A stretch of 64,000 nt of DNA from Candidatus Accumulibacter cognatus (GTDB lineage: Bacteria; Pseudomonadota; Gammaproteobacteria; Burkholderiales; Rhodocyclaceae): the NCBI GenBank assembly GCA_013414765.1, contig CP058708.1:491553-555552 (forward strand), read 5' to 3'. Position 1 is the stretch's first letter. Every line of letters begins with the position of its first letter. Below are positions 32,008-40,031 of the stretch, in pieces. Position numbers and translations under genes: made by a program. The notes under the pieces were generated by a model. It saw only the letters and a list, made by a program, of their open reading frames with translations. It had not been told where the DNA came from and did not search any database.

Positions 32008-33412
32008 GGGTGTGATTCAAAGTGATGCAAGCCCCATAATTTCAGCATTTGCCACCAGAGGGAACAGCCATGCTAGCCACTGACCGCGACCAGATGTTGT
32101 TGGAGCGTCTGAATCGTCATCCTACGTTGCGTGCCCGTATGGAAAGCTTGCTGGGCGTGGTGGAAGACGCTGCCGGAGACTTGGAGAAGGCGGATGCAGC
32201 GGAACGTCGAGTGATCGAAGAACTCCGCCAGATGGGCAACGAAGCTCTGGCCGCCTGGGCGGAACGTGGAGTGGAGAAGAGTGTGGCAGTGGCACGAGTG
32301 GAGCCTGATTTACGTTTGGCGGGTAAAAAAAACTCTATTGGCACACGACCTTCGGTAAAGTCGATGTGGTAGAACCTCTGTGGCGGAATGGCACACGGAT
32401 CGAGCGGCGTTTCAGCACCCGTGCGGGGATCAGTTGCCGGGGCAGTTCGCAGCCGTTGCAACGGGTGATGAGTGATTTTGGGGCAGATGCGGCTTTTGGG
32501 CGGGTGCCGGAAAAGCTGAAGGAACACTATGGGATCGAGATGCCGGTAAGCACGATTCAACGGATCACCGAACATCACGCGCCAATCATTTGCGAGCAAG
32601 AGGCCAAGCGGGAGATTGTGGCCGGGACGATGGCCGGAGTCACCTTTATCGGCGAGATGGATGGTTCGATGGTCCCGGTGGTGGAAATTTCTTCGGATGC
32701 CGAAGACAAACGCAAAGGGAAGCGTTTGGCCTGGAAAGAAGTTCGCCTGAGTCTCGTGCATCCGAAAGGCAGCGTCACCCCGATATTTGGTGGAAATTTT
32801 GCCGGTGGGGTCGAGGAAAGCGGGCGACAGTGGTGGCGTTGTGCGGCCAAAGCGGGGTTTGGCCCGGGGAGTTACCTGCATGCGGTGGGCGATGGCGCGT
32901 CGTGGATTGTCACGCAGGAGAAGATCCAATTCGGTGCGCAAGGAGCCTATTTGGTGGATTTCTTCCATCTCTGCGAGTACCTCGGCGAAGCGTCCAAGGT
33001 CTGCGCCGCCAATGATCCCCGAGCCTGGTTGGAAGAACAAAAAAGTCGGCTCAAGGCGAACCAATCCGGTGCTGTGCTGGAAGCGTTGGCACCGTTCGTA
33101 GAGACCAATAGCGACAACCCCGCCACCGCCTGTGACCGCTATATTCGTAACCGCCGGGATCAACTGGACTACCAAGGCGCGATCAAGCAGGGGCTACCCA
33201 TTGGGTCGGGGGAAATCGAGAGCGCCCACCGCTACGTTATCCAGGAGCGGATCAAGCTTCCCGGTGCTTGGTGGTCACCAGATCATATCGAGACCATGTT
33301 AGCCCTACGGCTTAACCGGGCCAACCGGGAATGGGACGCCTATTGGCGGGGTGTCGAAAAAGAAGCCGCATAAAGGGGTCATCTCAACGACGCATCACTT
33401 TGAATCACCCCC
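32008..33412 (+). mobile_element. Complete ISKra4-family insertion sequence with 9-bp target duplication
   Basis: The ends are near-perfect inverted repeats of about 21 bp: 32008-32028 (GGGTGTGATTCAAAGTGATG...) and the complement of 33391-33412, with one mismatch at position 4. The 9-bp sequence GTTTTTGGG occurs at 31999-32007 and again at 33413-33421, the expected target-site duplication. The 1405-bp element contains one transposase split over two frames. It sits in the intergenic region before the alanine-rich lipoprotein gene. Intact ends and duplication indicate recent insertion. Confidence 0.9.
32070..33373 (+). CDS. ISKra4-type transposase, probably made by -1 frameshifting
   Basis: Frame one runs from ATG 32070 (after AGAGGGA) to a stop near 32370 and encodes about 100 residues with ERLNRHPTLRARMESLL. 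Frame two, in the -1 register, continues as LYWHTTFGKVDVVEPLWRNG and carries the catalytic core (MDGSMVPVVE, HAVGDGASWIV, LVDFFHLCEYLGEA, GSGEIESAHRYVIQERIKLP) to 33373. The overlap contains eight A followed by C (32325-32333), and A_AAA_AAC at 32327-32333 is in the correct phase for a classical -1 slippery heptamer. Alternatively it is a simple disabling indel in the A-run. Confidence 0.8.
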
Positions 33413-33541
33413 GTTTTTGGGAGATTGGGTGTTAGCCCGGCGGATCGATGTTAAAATTATGAGTTGGTCGACGTGCTCGCCGGTCAACCCTTAAGCTTCT
33501 GGCTCGTTGTAATCCTTTTATTGTCGATAAGGAACCCCATT

Positions 33542-33859
33542 ATGAAAAATTCCCTCCTCGTTGCTGCGCTGATCGCTCTCGCTGTTACCGCCTGTGGCAA
33601 GAAGGAAGAAGCCAAGCCGGCTGCCGCTCCTGCCGCTGCTCCGGCTGCTGCTCCTGCCGCTGCTCCGGCTGCTGCTCCTGCTGCTGCTCCTGCCGCTGCT
33701 CCGGCTGCTGCTCCTGCTGCTGCTCCTGCTGCCGATGCAGCCAAGCCGGCAGATGCGGCCAAACCAGCCGCCGAAGCCGCCGCAGACAAGGCCAAGGAAG
33801 TGGCTGGCGCCGCAGCTCAGGGTGCTGCCGATGCAGCCAAGGACGCAATGAAGAAGTAA
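33542..33859 (+). CDS. Alanine/proline-rich small lipoprotein
   Basis: A 105-residue protein with a lipoprotein signal (MKNSLLVAALIALAVTAC, lipobox AVTAC), then KKEEAKPAAAP and about nine AAAP-type repeats encoded by near-identical 12-bp units (33620-33735). A helical Ala/Lys/Asp tail follows (AADKAKEVAGAAAQGAADAAKDAMKK). ATAAGGAA precedes the ATG. It is probably anchored in the outer membrane as a spacer-like or envelope-stress lipoprotein; no function is known. The ISKra4-type element has inserted about 130 bp upstream and may separate it from its promoter. Confidence 0.75.
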   Translation: MKNSLLVAALIALAVTACGKKEEAKPAAAPAAAPAAAPAAAPAAAPAAAPAAAPAAAPAAAPAADAAKPADAAKPAAEAAADKAKEVAGAAAQGAADAAKDAMKK

Positions 33860-33863
33860 TCTG

Positions 33864-33919
33864 TTCTGTCCGGGCAAGAAAAAGCCGGCTTACGCCGGCT
33901 TTTTCTTGCCCGGACAGAA
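33864..33919. terminator. Very long symmetric terminator hairpin
   Basis: Two perfectly complementary 26-bp arms flank a 4-nt loop (33890-33893). Inside the arms, AAAAAGCCGGC and GCCGGCTTTTT give a U-tract for transcripts from either side. It separates the convergent lipoprotein gene and MBL-fold gene (stop at 33925), so it probably ends both transcripts. The outer 15 bp of each arm extend well beyond a normal terminator stem. Confidence 0.88.
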
Positions 33920-33924
33920 CACGA

Positions 33925-34695
33925 TCAGCGCAGTTGCCGCCAGTCGAAACCGGCATCCTGGTCGGCCACAGCGATCCAATCTTCGCTGCAGCCCAGAGCC
34001 GATGCCAGGGCTCTGGCAGCCAGTTCTGGCCGGTTATTCTCCTGGCTCAGGTGTGCCGCGACCAGATGCTGCAAGCGCCGAGTATCGACCTGCCGCAAGA
34101 AGGCTGCCGCCTGGCCGTTCTCCAGATGACCGAAGCGCCCGGCGATGCGCTGCTTGAGCCGCACCGGATATCTCGATGCAGCCAGCAGCGCCTGATCGTG
34201 GTTGCATTCCAGTACCAGCCCGTCGCAGGCACCCAGAACCTGAACGATGTGGGGCGTAATCGAGCCACTGTCGGTGAGCACGCCAAGGCAGTGCTGACCA
34301 TCTCTGAACGCATACTGAACGGGTTCGCGAGCATCGTGCGGCACCGGGAAGGGCCACACTTCAAGGCCACCGATTGCAAAGCAGGTATGGCCGTTGATCA
34401 GCCGGCATACGGGTAAAGTGGCCCTGCCTTTCGACGCCGCGACATAGGTGCCGTGCGTCAGATATACCGTGAGCTGGTAGTTGCGGGCAAAGGCGAAAAC
34501 ACCCGCCACATGATCAGCATGCTCGTGCGTCACCACGATCGCGGCCAGATCACCGGGAACAGTACCCAGTCTGGCCAACCTTGCGGTCGTAATGCGTGCT
34601 GAAAAGCCGCAGTCGAGCAACACTTTCGTCTTGCCAGCGTCGACCAGCAGGGCGTTACCCTGACTGCCGCTACCCAGCGATGCGAAACGGATCAT
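33925..34695 (-). CDS. MBL-fold metallo-hydrolase (YycJ/WalJ-like)
   Basis: A 256-residue metallo-beta-lactamase-fold protein. The N-terminus reads MIRFASLGSGSQGNALLVDA, the metal motif is VVTHEHADHVAG and a further Asp ligand lies in VLTDSGSIT. This profile fits the YycJ/WalJ-type exonuclease-like subfamily. The start MIRFASLGSGS fits family N-termini, though no good ribosome-binding site is visible; an in-frame GTG lies 6 bp upstream. The biological substrate is not established from sequence. It is followed upstream by bamC and dapA on the same strand. Confidence 0.8.
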   Translation of the reverse strand: MIRFASLGSGSQGNALLVDAGKTKVLLDCGFSARITTARLARLGTVPGDLAAIVVTHEHADHVAGVFAFARNYQLTVYLTHGTYVAASKGRATLPVCRLINGHTCFAIGGLEVWPFPVPHDAREPVQYAFRDGQHCLGVLTDSGSITPHIVQVLGACDGLVLECNHDQALLAASRYPVRLKQRIAGRFGHLENGQAAAFLRQVDTRRLQHLVAAHLSQENNRPELAARALASALGCSEDWIAVADQDAGFDWRQLR

Positions 34696-34786
34696 TTGCA
34701 CGGGTCGCGGAGCCTCGCGACATGATGATGGCCAACATTCGCTATTGCTCTGAGGAATCCAGGTCAGTATGCGATGATACTGACCC

Positions 34787-35923
34787 CTACTTCAACTGAT
34801 CGTAAAGCAGATTAAGGATCTTCTTCGCCGTCTCGGACTGGTCGACCCCCCCCTCGGGCGAGAGCACCTGGACTGTCGACAGGCTGCCGGCTTCACGAAT
34901 GAAGATGCGGTACTGGATTTGTGTCTTGTTGACAGAACTGCTTTTGAAAGGGTTGAGCCTCGACAAGAAGGTGTCTTCCTTCTTCTGGTTGTCACTTTCT
35001 GGGTCGACATAACGCACGAAGTAAAGGCCCCTGGAACGATCCCGGTCTTCAACCGTGAAACCAACCCTGTCCAGCGCCAGACCGACTCGACGCCAGGCAC
35101 GATCAAACGCTTCCTCGACCTCGAGGGTTCCGGCACCGTCGGCACCGCGCGTCAGCCGGGCTCGCTCGACGGGTTTCTCCTGCGCAACCCGCATGGCCTC
35201 GGTAGCACGTTTCTCGTCGCTTCCAAGACGAATCATCAAACGACGCAGCATCTCCGCTTCGAGTTCCGGATCAGCCGGACGTGGCTGCCACTTGGTCTGA
35301 TCCCTGCCCTCGGTCACGTAAATCTCGTACATGCCGCGATGACTGACAAAGATGTCGGTAGTCCCCGGGATGCTCCCCGGCTCCAGGCGAGTTCGGAACT
35401 TGTCGCGCTCGGCCGTCGAATAGACCGAGTCGATCAGCTTGCCGAGCAGGTTGCGGATGAAATCCTGCTCGATTTTGGCACGGTTCTCAGCCCAGTCGGT
35501 TTCCATCACCCCGGCATCAGGCAGTTCAAGCTTGATCACAAAACCGGTTTCCTGCCAGAAGTCCTTGACCTGCCCCCAGAGTTTGTCCGGCGCCCCTGCG
35601 ACCACCAGCCATCGCTGATTGCCGGAACGTTCGATGTGCGCCCGGTCGACTGCCGGCAGGACCTCGCTCTTCTGCTGCGCGCGGGCCTGTGGTGAACGCT
35701 CGGCGGAGTATGCCGAGTAGGTGGCCGTCCCCTTGCCCAGGGTATCCGGTACGGCATAACGGTCATCGCGCGCAGGTGAAGTCAGGTCAGGAGGTACTTC
35801 CAGCGACGGCACATTGGTGGCCGACGCCGTCTTGTACTCGATTCGCTTGGGCTCAAGCAGGGAACCGCTGCAACCAGCCAGCAGCAGAAGCGCGGCGAGG
35901 CAGCGCGATACGGCAGGACTCAT
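34787..35923 (-). CDS. bamC: Outer-membrane assembly lipoprotein BamC
   Basis: A 378-residue lipoprotein with lipobox LLLLAGCSG (Cys18), then the conserved unstructured lasso segment EYKTASATNVPSLEVPPDLT typical of BamC/NlpB, and two helix-grip domains (about 90-220 and 255-375). It is an accessory member of the BAM complex that inserts beta-barrel proteins. It lies 12 bp downstream of dapA, the same dapA-nlpB order as in E. coli, which supports the call. Confidence 0.9.
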   Translation of the reverse strand: MSPAVSRCLAALLLLAGCSGSLLEPKRIEYKTASATNVPSLEVPPDLTSPARDDRYAVPDTLGKGTATYSAYSAERSPQARAQQKSEVLPAVDRAHIERSGNQRWLVVAGAPDKLWGQVKDFWQETGFVIKLELPDAGVMETDWAENRAKIEQDFIRNLLGKLIDSVYSTAERDKFRTRLEPGSIPGTTDIFVSHRGMYEIYVTEGRDQTKWQPRPADPELEAEMLRRLMIRLGSDEKRATEAMRVAQEKPVERARLTRGADGAGTLEVEEAFDRAWRRVGLALDRVGFTVEDRDRSRGLYFVRYVDPESDNQKKEDTFLSRLNPFKSSSVNKTQIQYRIFIREAGSLSTVQVLSPEGGVDQSETAKKILNLLYDQLK

Positions 35924-35935
35924 TTGACCACCTGA

Positions 35936-36814
35936 CTAGACCAATACGCCCGCCTGCTGCATGGCGGCACGGACACGTGCGTGAAAATCCGGCGAAAGTG
36001 GCGTCAGCGGCAGCCGCAGCCCACCGTCAATCAAGCCCAGTTGCTGGCACGCCCACTTGACAGGGATCGGGTTCGCTTCGCAGAACAGTTGTCGATGCAG
36101 ACCGAGCAGACGGGCATTCAGGGTACGCGCCTGGATGGCGTCGCCAGCCAGCGCAGCAGCGCACATCTCGTGCATCAGGCGTGGCGCAATGTTGGCGACC
36201 ACAGAGATGTCGCCGCTTGCACCCATCAGAATCAGGGCACAGGCACTTGCATCATCACCACTATAGACGGCAAAACCGGTAGGCGCGCGGGCGATCAACT
36301 CGCAGCCACGATCCATGTTACCCGTAGCATCCTTGATACCGACGATATTCGGTATTTCAGCGAGGCGCAGCGCAGTTTCATTGCTCAGATCGGCGACCGT
36401 CCGACCCGGTACGTTATAGAGAATCACCGGGAGATCGACGGCTTCGGCTATCGCCCGAAAATGGCGATACAGTCCTTCCTGGGTCGGCTTGTTGTAATAC
36501 GGCACTACCGACAGCGCGGCATCAACGCCGACCTGGCGGGCAAAATGAGTCAGTTCGATCGCTTCAGCGGTCGAGTTGGCGCCCGTGCCAGCAATCATCG
36601 GGATACGACCGGCAGCCTGGTCAACGGCGACACGAATCAGTTCGCAGTGTTCCTCAAAGTTGACCGTCGGCGACTCTCCAGTCGTACCGACGATGACGAT
36701 GGCGTCGGTACCTTGCTGTACATGGAAATCGATCAGACGGCGCAGGCCGGGCAGGTCAAGACTCCCGTCGGCATGCATGGGGGTGACAATCGCTACAATC
36801 GATCCGGTAATCAT
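35936..36814 (-). CDS. dapA: 4-hydroxy-tetrahydrodipicolinate synthase
   Basis: From ATG 36814 the protein has 292 residues, exactly the E. coli length, and the active-site residues fall at matching numbers: Thr44-Thr45 in VGTTGES, Tyr133 and Arg138 in LYNVPGRTV, and the Schiff-base Lys161 in GIKDATGN. It condenses pyruvate with aspartate semialdehyde in lysine and diaminopimelate synthesis. An upstream in-frame extension to 36874 is not conserved. It is followed directly by bamC. A 141-bp gap upstream should hold the promoter. Confidence 0.96.
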   Translation of the reverse strand: MITGSIVAIVTPMHADGSLDLPGLRRLIDFHVQQGTDAIVIVGTTGESPTVNFEEHCELIRVAVDQAAGRIPMIAGTGANSTAEAIELTHFARQVGVDAALSVVPYYNKPTQEGLYRHFRAIAEAVDLPVILYNVPGRTVADLSNETALRLAEIPNIVGIKDATGNMDRGCELIARAPTGFAVYSGDDASACALILMGASGDISVVANIAPRLMHEMCAAALAGDAIQARTLNARLLGLHRQLFCEANPIPVKWACQQLGLIDGGLRLPLTPLSPDFHARVRAAMQQAGVLV

Positions 36815-36955
36815 GGTCTTTGGGGCGCCCTGAGAATTACTTACCGGGAAGTCTTCCCGGTGGAAATAGAACATTGGATTCTAACCGAAAGGAGAGTCCT
36901 TGGCGATTAAAAACAATGGCCGCTCACAGCATGCCCCACGACTTGCACGCCGTTC

Positions 36956-37882
36956 TCAGATCTCGGCCAGAACCCGAAGATGAGCGACCACGCTGCGCGC
37001 CAGCGCCGACAGCGAGTAACCTCCTTCGAGCATCGACACGATCCGCTTCTGGGCGCATTCTTCGGCAAGCTGCTTCAGTTGTACGGTAACCCAGGCGTAA
37101 TCTTTCTCGAGAAATTTCAAGCCGCCCATCTCATCCTCGTAGTGGGCGTCAAACCCCGCCGAGATCAGGATCATCTCCGGCTGGAACTCGCGCAGGCGCG
37201 GCATCCAGATATCACTCACTACACTGCGGAATTCCTCACCGTCGCTTCCCCGGCTGAGGGGCACATTCACCATGTTGAAGGCCGGCCGTTCGGTACCGCT
37301 GTAGGGGTAGAACGGATGCTGAAAGGTGCCGACCATCAGCACGCGCGAATCGCCCTTGAAGCAGTCCTCGGTCCCATTGCCGTGGTGAACGTCAAAATCG
37401 ACGATCGCGATGCGCGACAATTGATGCGCTCCCAGCGCATGGGCGGCTGCCACGGCGATATTGTTGAAGAAACAGAAGCCCATTGCCGCCGCCCGTTCGG
37501 CATGATGCCCTGGCGGACGCACGGCACAAAAGGCATTCTCGACCTCTCCGGCCATCACCAGGTCGACCGCCTTGATCCCTGCCCCGGCAGCACGCAGTGC
37601 CGCTTGCCAGGTATGCCGGTTCATGGCCGTATCCGGGTCTAGATGCACGATGCCCAACTCGGGCGAGGCCCGCTTCAACCGTTCCAGATGTGCGGCAGAA
37701 TGAACGCGATGGAGTTGCTGGAAAGTGGCCAACGGCGCATCGTGATAAACGAAAAATGAATCCAGACCTTGCGCGATCATGTGGTCGCTGATCGCGGTCA
37801 GCCGGTCGGGAGCTTCCGGGTGATACGAACCCATGTCATGCAATTGGCAGTCGCGATGGGTGATATATGCAGTGCTGGTCAC
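36956..37882 (-). CDS. Histone deacetylase-like amidohydrolase (AcuC/HDAC family)
   Basis: A 308-residue zinc deacetylase. Active-site features are RPPGHHAERAAAMGFCFFNN (tandem His), the metal ligands in VDFDVHHGNGTEDCF, and SAGFDAHYEDEMGGL near the end. In bacteria such enzymes deacetylate lysines or acetylated polyamines; the target here is unknown. I chose GTG 37882, which yields MTSTAYITHRDC and has AAGG 5 bp upstream, over a longer frame to 37915. It is transcribed towards dapA but separated by about 140 bp. Confidence 0.88.
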   Translation of the reverse strand: MTSTAYITHRDCQLHDMGSYHPEAPDRLTAISDHMIAQGLDSFFVYHDAPLATFQQLHRVHSAAHLERLKRASPELGIVHLDPDTAMNRHTWQAALRAAGAGIKAVDLVMAGEVENAFCAVRPPGHHAERAAAMGFCFFNNIAVAAAHALGAHQLSRIAIVDFDVHHGNGTEDCFKGDSRVLMVGTFQHPFYPYSGTERPAFNMVNVPLSRGSDGEEFRSVVSDIWMPRLREFQPEMILISAGFDAHYEDEMGGLKFLEKDYAWVTVQLKQLAEECAQKRIVSMLEGGYSLSALARSVVAHLRVLAEI

Positions 37883-37992
37883 TATGGCCTTTCTGCCGCA
37901 GAGGATCCCCGCCACAGGCGATGGATACTGCGGGAAATCGAGTTGTCGGCTGATGGTTTATTATCATCCCAATTGCGCTACTACGACAAGCC

Positions 37993-38928
37993 ATGCCACC
38001 CATGCTCCCGACGACGAGACCCTCCCCGGTCACCAGAATTCTTGCCGCCGCCAACGCGGTGATCCTCGGCAAGAGTACGCAAACCCGCCTTGCACTGTGC
38101 TGTCTTCTGGCAAAAGGTCATTTGCTGATCGAAGATCTGCCGGGCGTCGGCAAGACCACGCTGGCGCACACCCTGGCGCGAGTACTCGGATTCAAGTTTT
38201 CGCGCATCCAGTTCACAAGCGATATGCTGCCAGCCGACATCCTCGGGGTCTCGATCTTCGACCGTGAGAGCAGCCATTTCCAGTTTCTCCCCGGCCCGGT
38301 GTTCTCGCAGGTGCTGCTTGCCGACGAAATCAATCGCGCCACCCCGAAGACGCAGAGTGCCCTGCTCGAAGCCATGGAAGAAGGACAGGTCACGACCGAG
38401 GGAGAAACGCGGCCACTGCCTGAACCCTTCTTCGTGATCGCCACGCAGAATCCTTCAACCCAGATCGGCACCTTCCCCTTGCCCGAATCACAACTCGACC
38501 GCTTTCTGCTGCGCATCGAACTCGGCTACCCGGACCACGACGCCGAACGGGCGCTGCTTGAAAGCGGTGGCCGGCGCGAACAGTTGCCGACGCTGGCGAC
38601 CTGTCTTGGTCCCGGCGAGCTTGCTGCAATGCAGCAAGATGTGGCCGCGGTCTACAGTTCGCCGGCTTTGCTCGATTACCTGCAATCGCTGGTCGAGGCA
38701 ACGCGCCAGGACGTCCGGCTGGTGCATGGCCTGAGCCCGCGAGCAGCCCTGTCACTGCTCGCGGTGGCGCGCGCCTGGGCATTCAGCGATGGTCGCCAGA
38801 TGGTCCTGCCGGAAGACGTGCAGGCGGTGCTGCCGGCCGTCGCCCGCCATCGCCTGCGACTGGTCAGCGGCGGCTACGCAGGGAACGAAGATATCGCCGC
38901 CCTGATTCGATCACTACCGCTTGCCTAA
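37993..38928 (+). CDS. MoxR-family AAA+ ATPase
   Basis: A 311-residue MoxR ATPase with Walker A (DLPGVGKTTLA), Walker B (VLLADEINRATPKTQSALLE) and sensor 1 (VIATQNPSTQIGTFPLPESQ). It is followed by a DUF58 protein and a transglutaminase-like membrane protein, the conserved MoxR-DUF58-TgpA arrangement. MoxR proteins act as chaperones for vWA or metalloprotein partners; the client here is unknown. The TAA stop touches the repeat element that separates it from the DUF58 gene. Confidence 0.92.
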   Translation: MPPMLPTTRPSPVTRILAAANAVILGKSTQTRLALCCLLAKGHLLIEDLPGVGKTTLAHTLARVLGFKFSRIQFTSDMLPADILGVSIFDRESSHFQFLPGPVFSQVLLADEINRATPKTQSALLEAMEEGQVTTEGETRPLPEPFFVIATQNPSTQIGTFPLPESQLDRFLLRIELGYPDHDAERALLESGGRREQLPTLATCLGPGELAAMQQDVAAVYSSPALLDYLQSLVEATRQDVRLVHGLSPRAALSLLAVARAWAFSDGRQMVLPEDVQAVLPAVARHRLRLVSGGYAGNEDIAALIRSLPLA

Positions 38929-39042
38929 CGGTCATGACTTTTCCAGGCCCCCCCGATCATGAAAGTCATGATCGTTTCCCTCTCCCCCGACCCCTCCCCC
39001 GCGAGGGGGGAGGGGAGACTCGTGAGTCGCATACGCGACTTT
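38929..39042 (+). repeat. Dispersed hairpin repeat, short copy (R3)
   Basis: The element begins at the base after the moxR stop with CGGTCATGACTTTTC and contains CATGAAAGTCATGATCG, TTTCCCTC and an end GTGAGTCGCATACGCGACTTT. These blocks match the two ends of the longer copies at 56724-56989 (opposite strand) and 63404-63663. The central ~150 bp present in the longer copies is missing. It lies between two co-directional genes. Confidence 0.75.
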
Positions 39043-39068
39043 CACCTTAACGGCCACGGGTCACCAAC

Positions 39069-40031
39069 ATGCCTCTGTTCGCCGCCTTGCAGCGCTGGTT
39101 GTTCCGCCTGGCGCGTGACGAGCAGTTGCCGATCGTGCTCGGGCAACGCCGAATCTTCATTGTGCCGACGGGCGCCGGTGTCCTGTTTGCCGGGGTGCTC
39201 GCGGTGATGCTGATCGGCGCCATCAACTACAACCTGAGCCTCGGACACGCGCTGATCTTTCTGCTTGCCGGCCTCGGTCTGGTGGCCATGGTACACACCT
39301 TTCACAATCTGTTCGGCCTGCGTTTGACTCCGGGACGCACTGAAGCGGTTTTTGCCGGCGATCTGGCGAGTTTCCCGCTGCAACTGGATAACGCCCGCAA
39401 GGAACCGCGTCGTGCCCTCGAGTTTTCCTTTGACGGGCAGCCGCTGGTCACGATTGACGTCCCGGCGCGGGGGGACGTGACCGTGGCCATCCCCTACACG
39501 ACGAGCAAACGTGGCCGCCTCGACCCGGGGCGAGTAACGCTCGCCACACGCTATCCGCTGGGCCTGTTTCAGGCCTGGAGCTACCCGCACCCGTGCTGGT
39601 CGTGCGTGGTCTACCCCAGGCCATTACGCACCCCCCTGCCAAGGCCATCGCCGGGTACGCAAGCTGATCACCACCACGGCGATAGCGGCCAGGAGGATTT
39701 CGCCGGTTTGCGGCCACGCCAGCCAAGCGATCCGACCCGGCACATTGCCTGGAAAGCGGTCGCCCGCTGCGCCGATGAACAGAGGTTGCTGGTCAAGCAA
39801 TTCGCCGGCGGGGCCAGCGATGAACTGTGGCTCGACTGGTCTCTGACACCGCCCGAGCGAGGCCACGAAGACCGCTTGTCGATCCTGGCCGGCTGGGTGA
39901 TGGCCGCCGACGAACAGCAGGCACGCTACGGTCTGACGCTGCCGGGGCAGCAGATCGCGCCGTCGCAGGGGAGCGTGCACCGCACCCACTGCCTGCAAGC
40001 GCTGGCGCTTTACGGTGAAACGGCATCATGA
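39069..40031 (+). CDS. DUF58 domain protein
   Basis: A 320-residue inner-membrane-anchored protein. Two adjacent N-terminal spans (FIVPTGAGVLFAGVLAVMLI and LSLGHALIFLLAGLGLVAMV) are followed by a cytoplasmic region with a beta-rich part and the DUF58 core (DFAGLRPRQPSDPTRHIAWK). DUF58 proteins are usually encoded between moxR and transglutaminase genes, as here; the function is unproven. It overlaps the following gene by 4 bp. Confidence 0.85.
   Translation: MPLFAALQRWLFRLARDEQLPIVLGQRRIFIVPTGAGVLFAGVLAVMLIGAINYNLSLGHALIFLLAGLGLVAMVHTFHNLFGLRLTPGRTEAVFAGDLASFPLQLDNARKEPRRALEFSFDGQPLVTIDVPARGDVTVAIPYTTSKRGRLDPGRVTLATRYPLGLFQAWSYPHPCWSCVVYPRPLRTPLPRPSPGTQADHHHGDSGQEDFAGLRPRQPSDPTRHIAWKAVARCADEQRLLVKQFAGGASDELWLDWSLTPPERGHEDRLSILAGWVMAADEQQARYGLTLPGQQIAPSQGSVHRTHCLQALALYGETAS

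Noticed and set aside
33594-33851. Leu-rich open frame overlapping the lipoprotein gene
   Set aside because: Alternate frame of the GCTGCTCCTGCC-type repeats; the lipoprotein frame has a proper signal peptide and ribosome-binding site.
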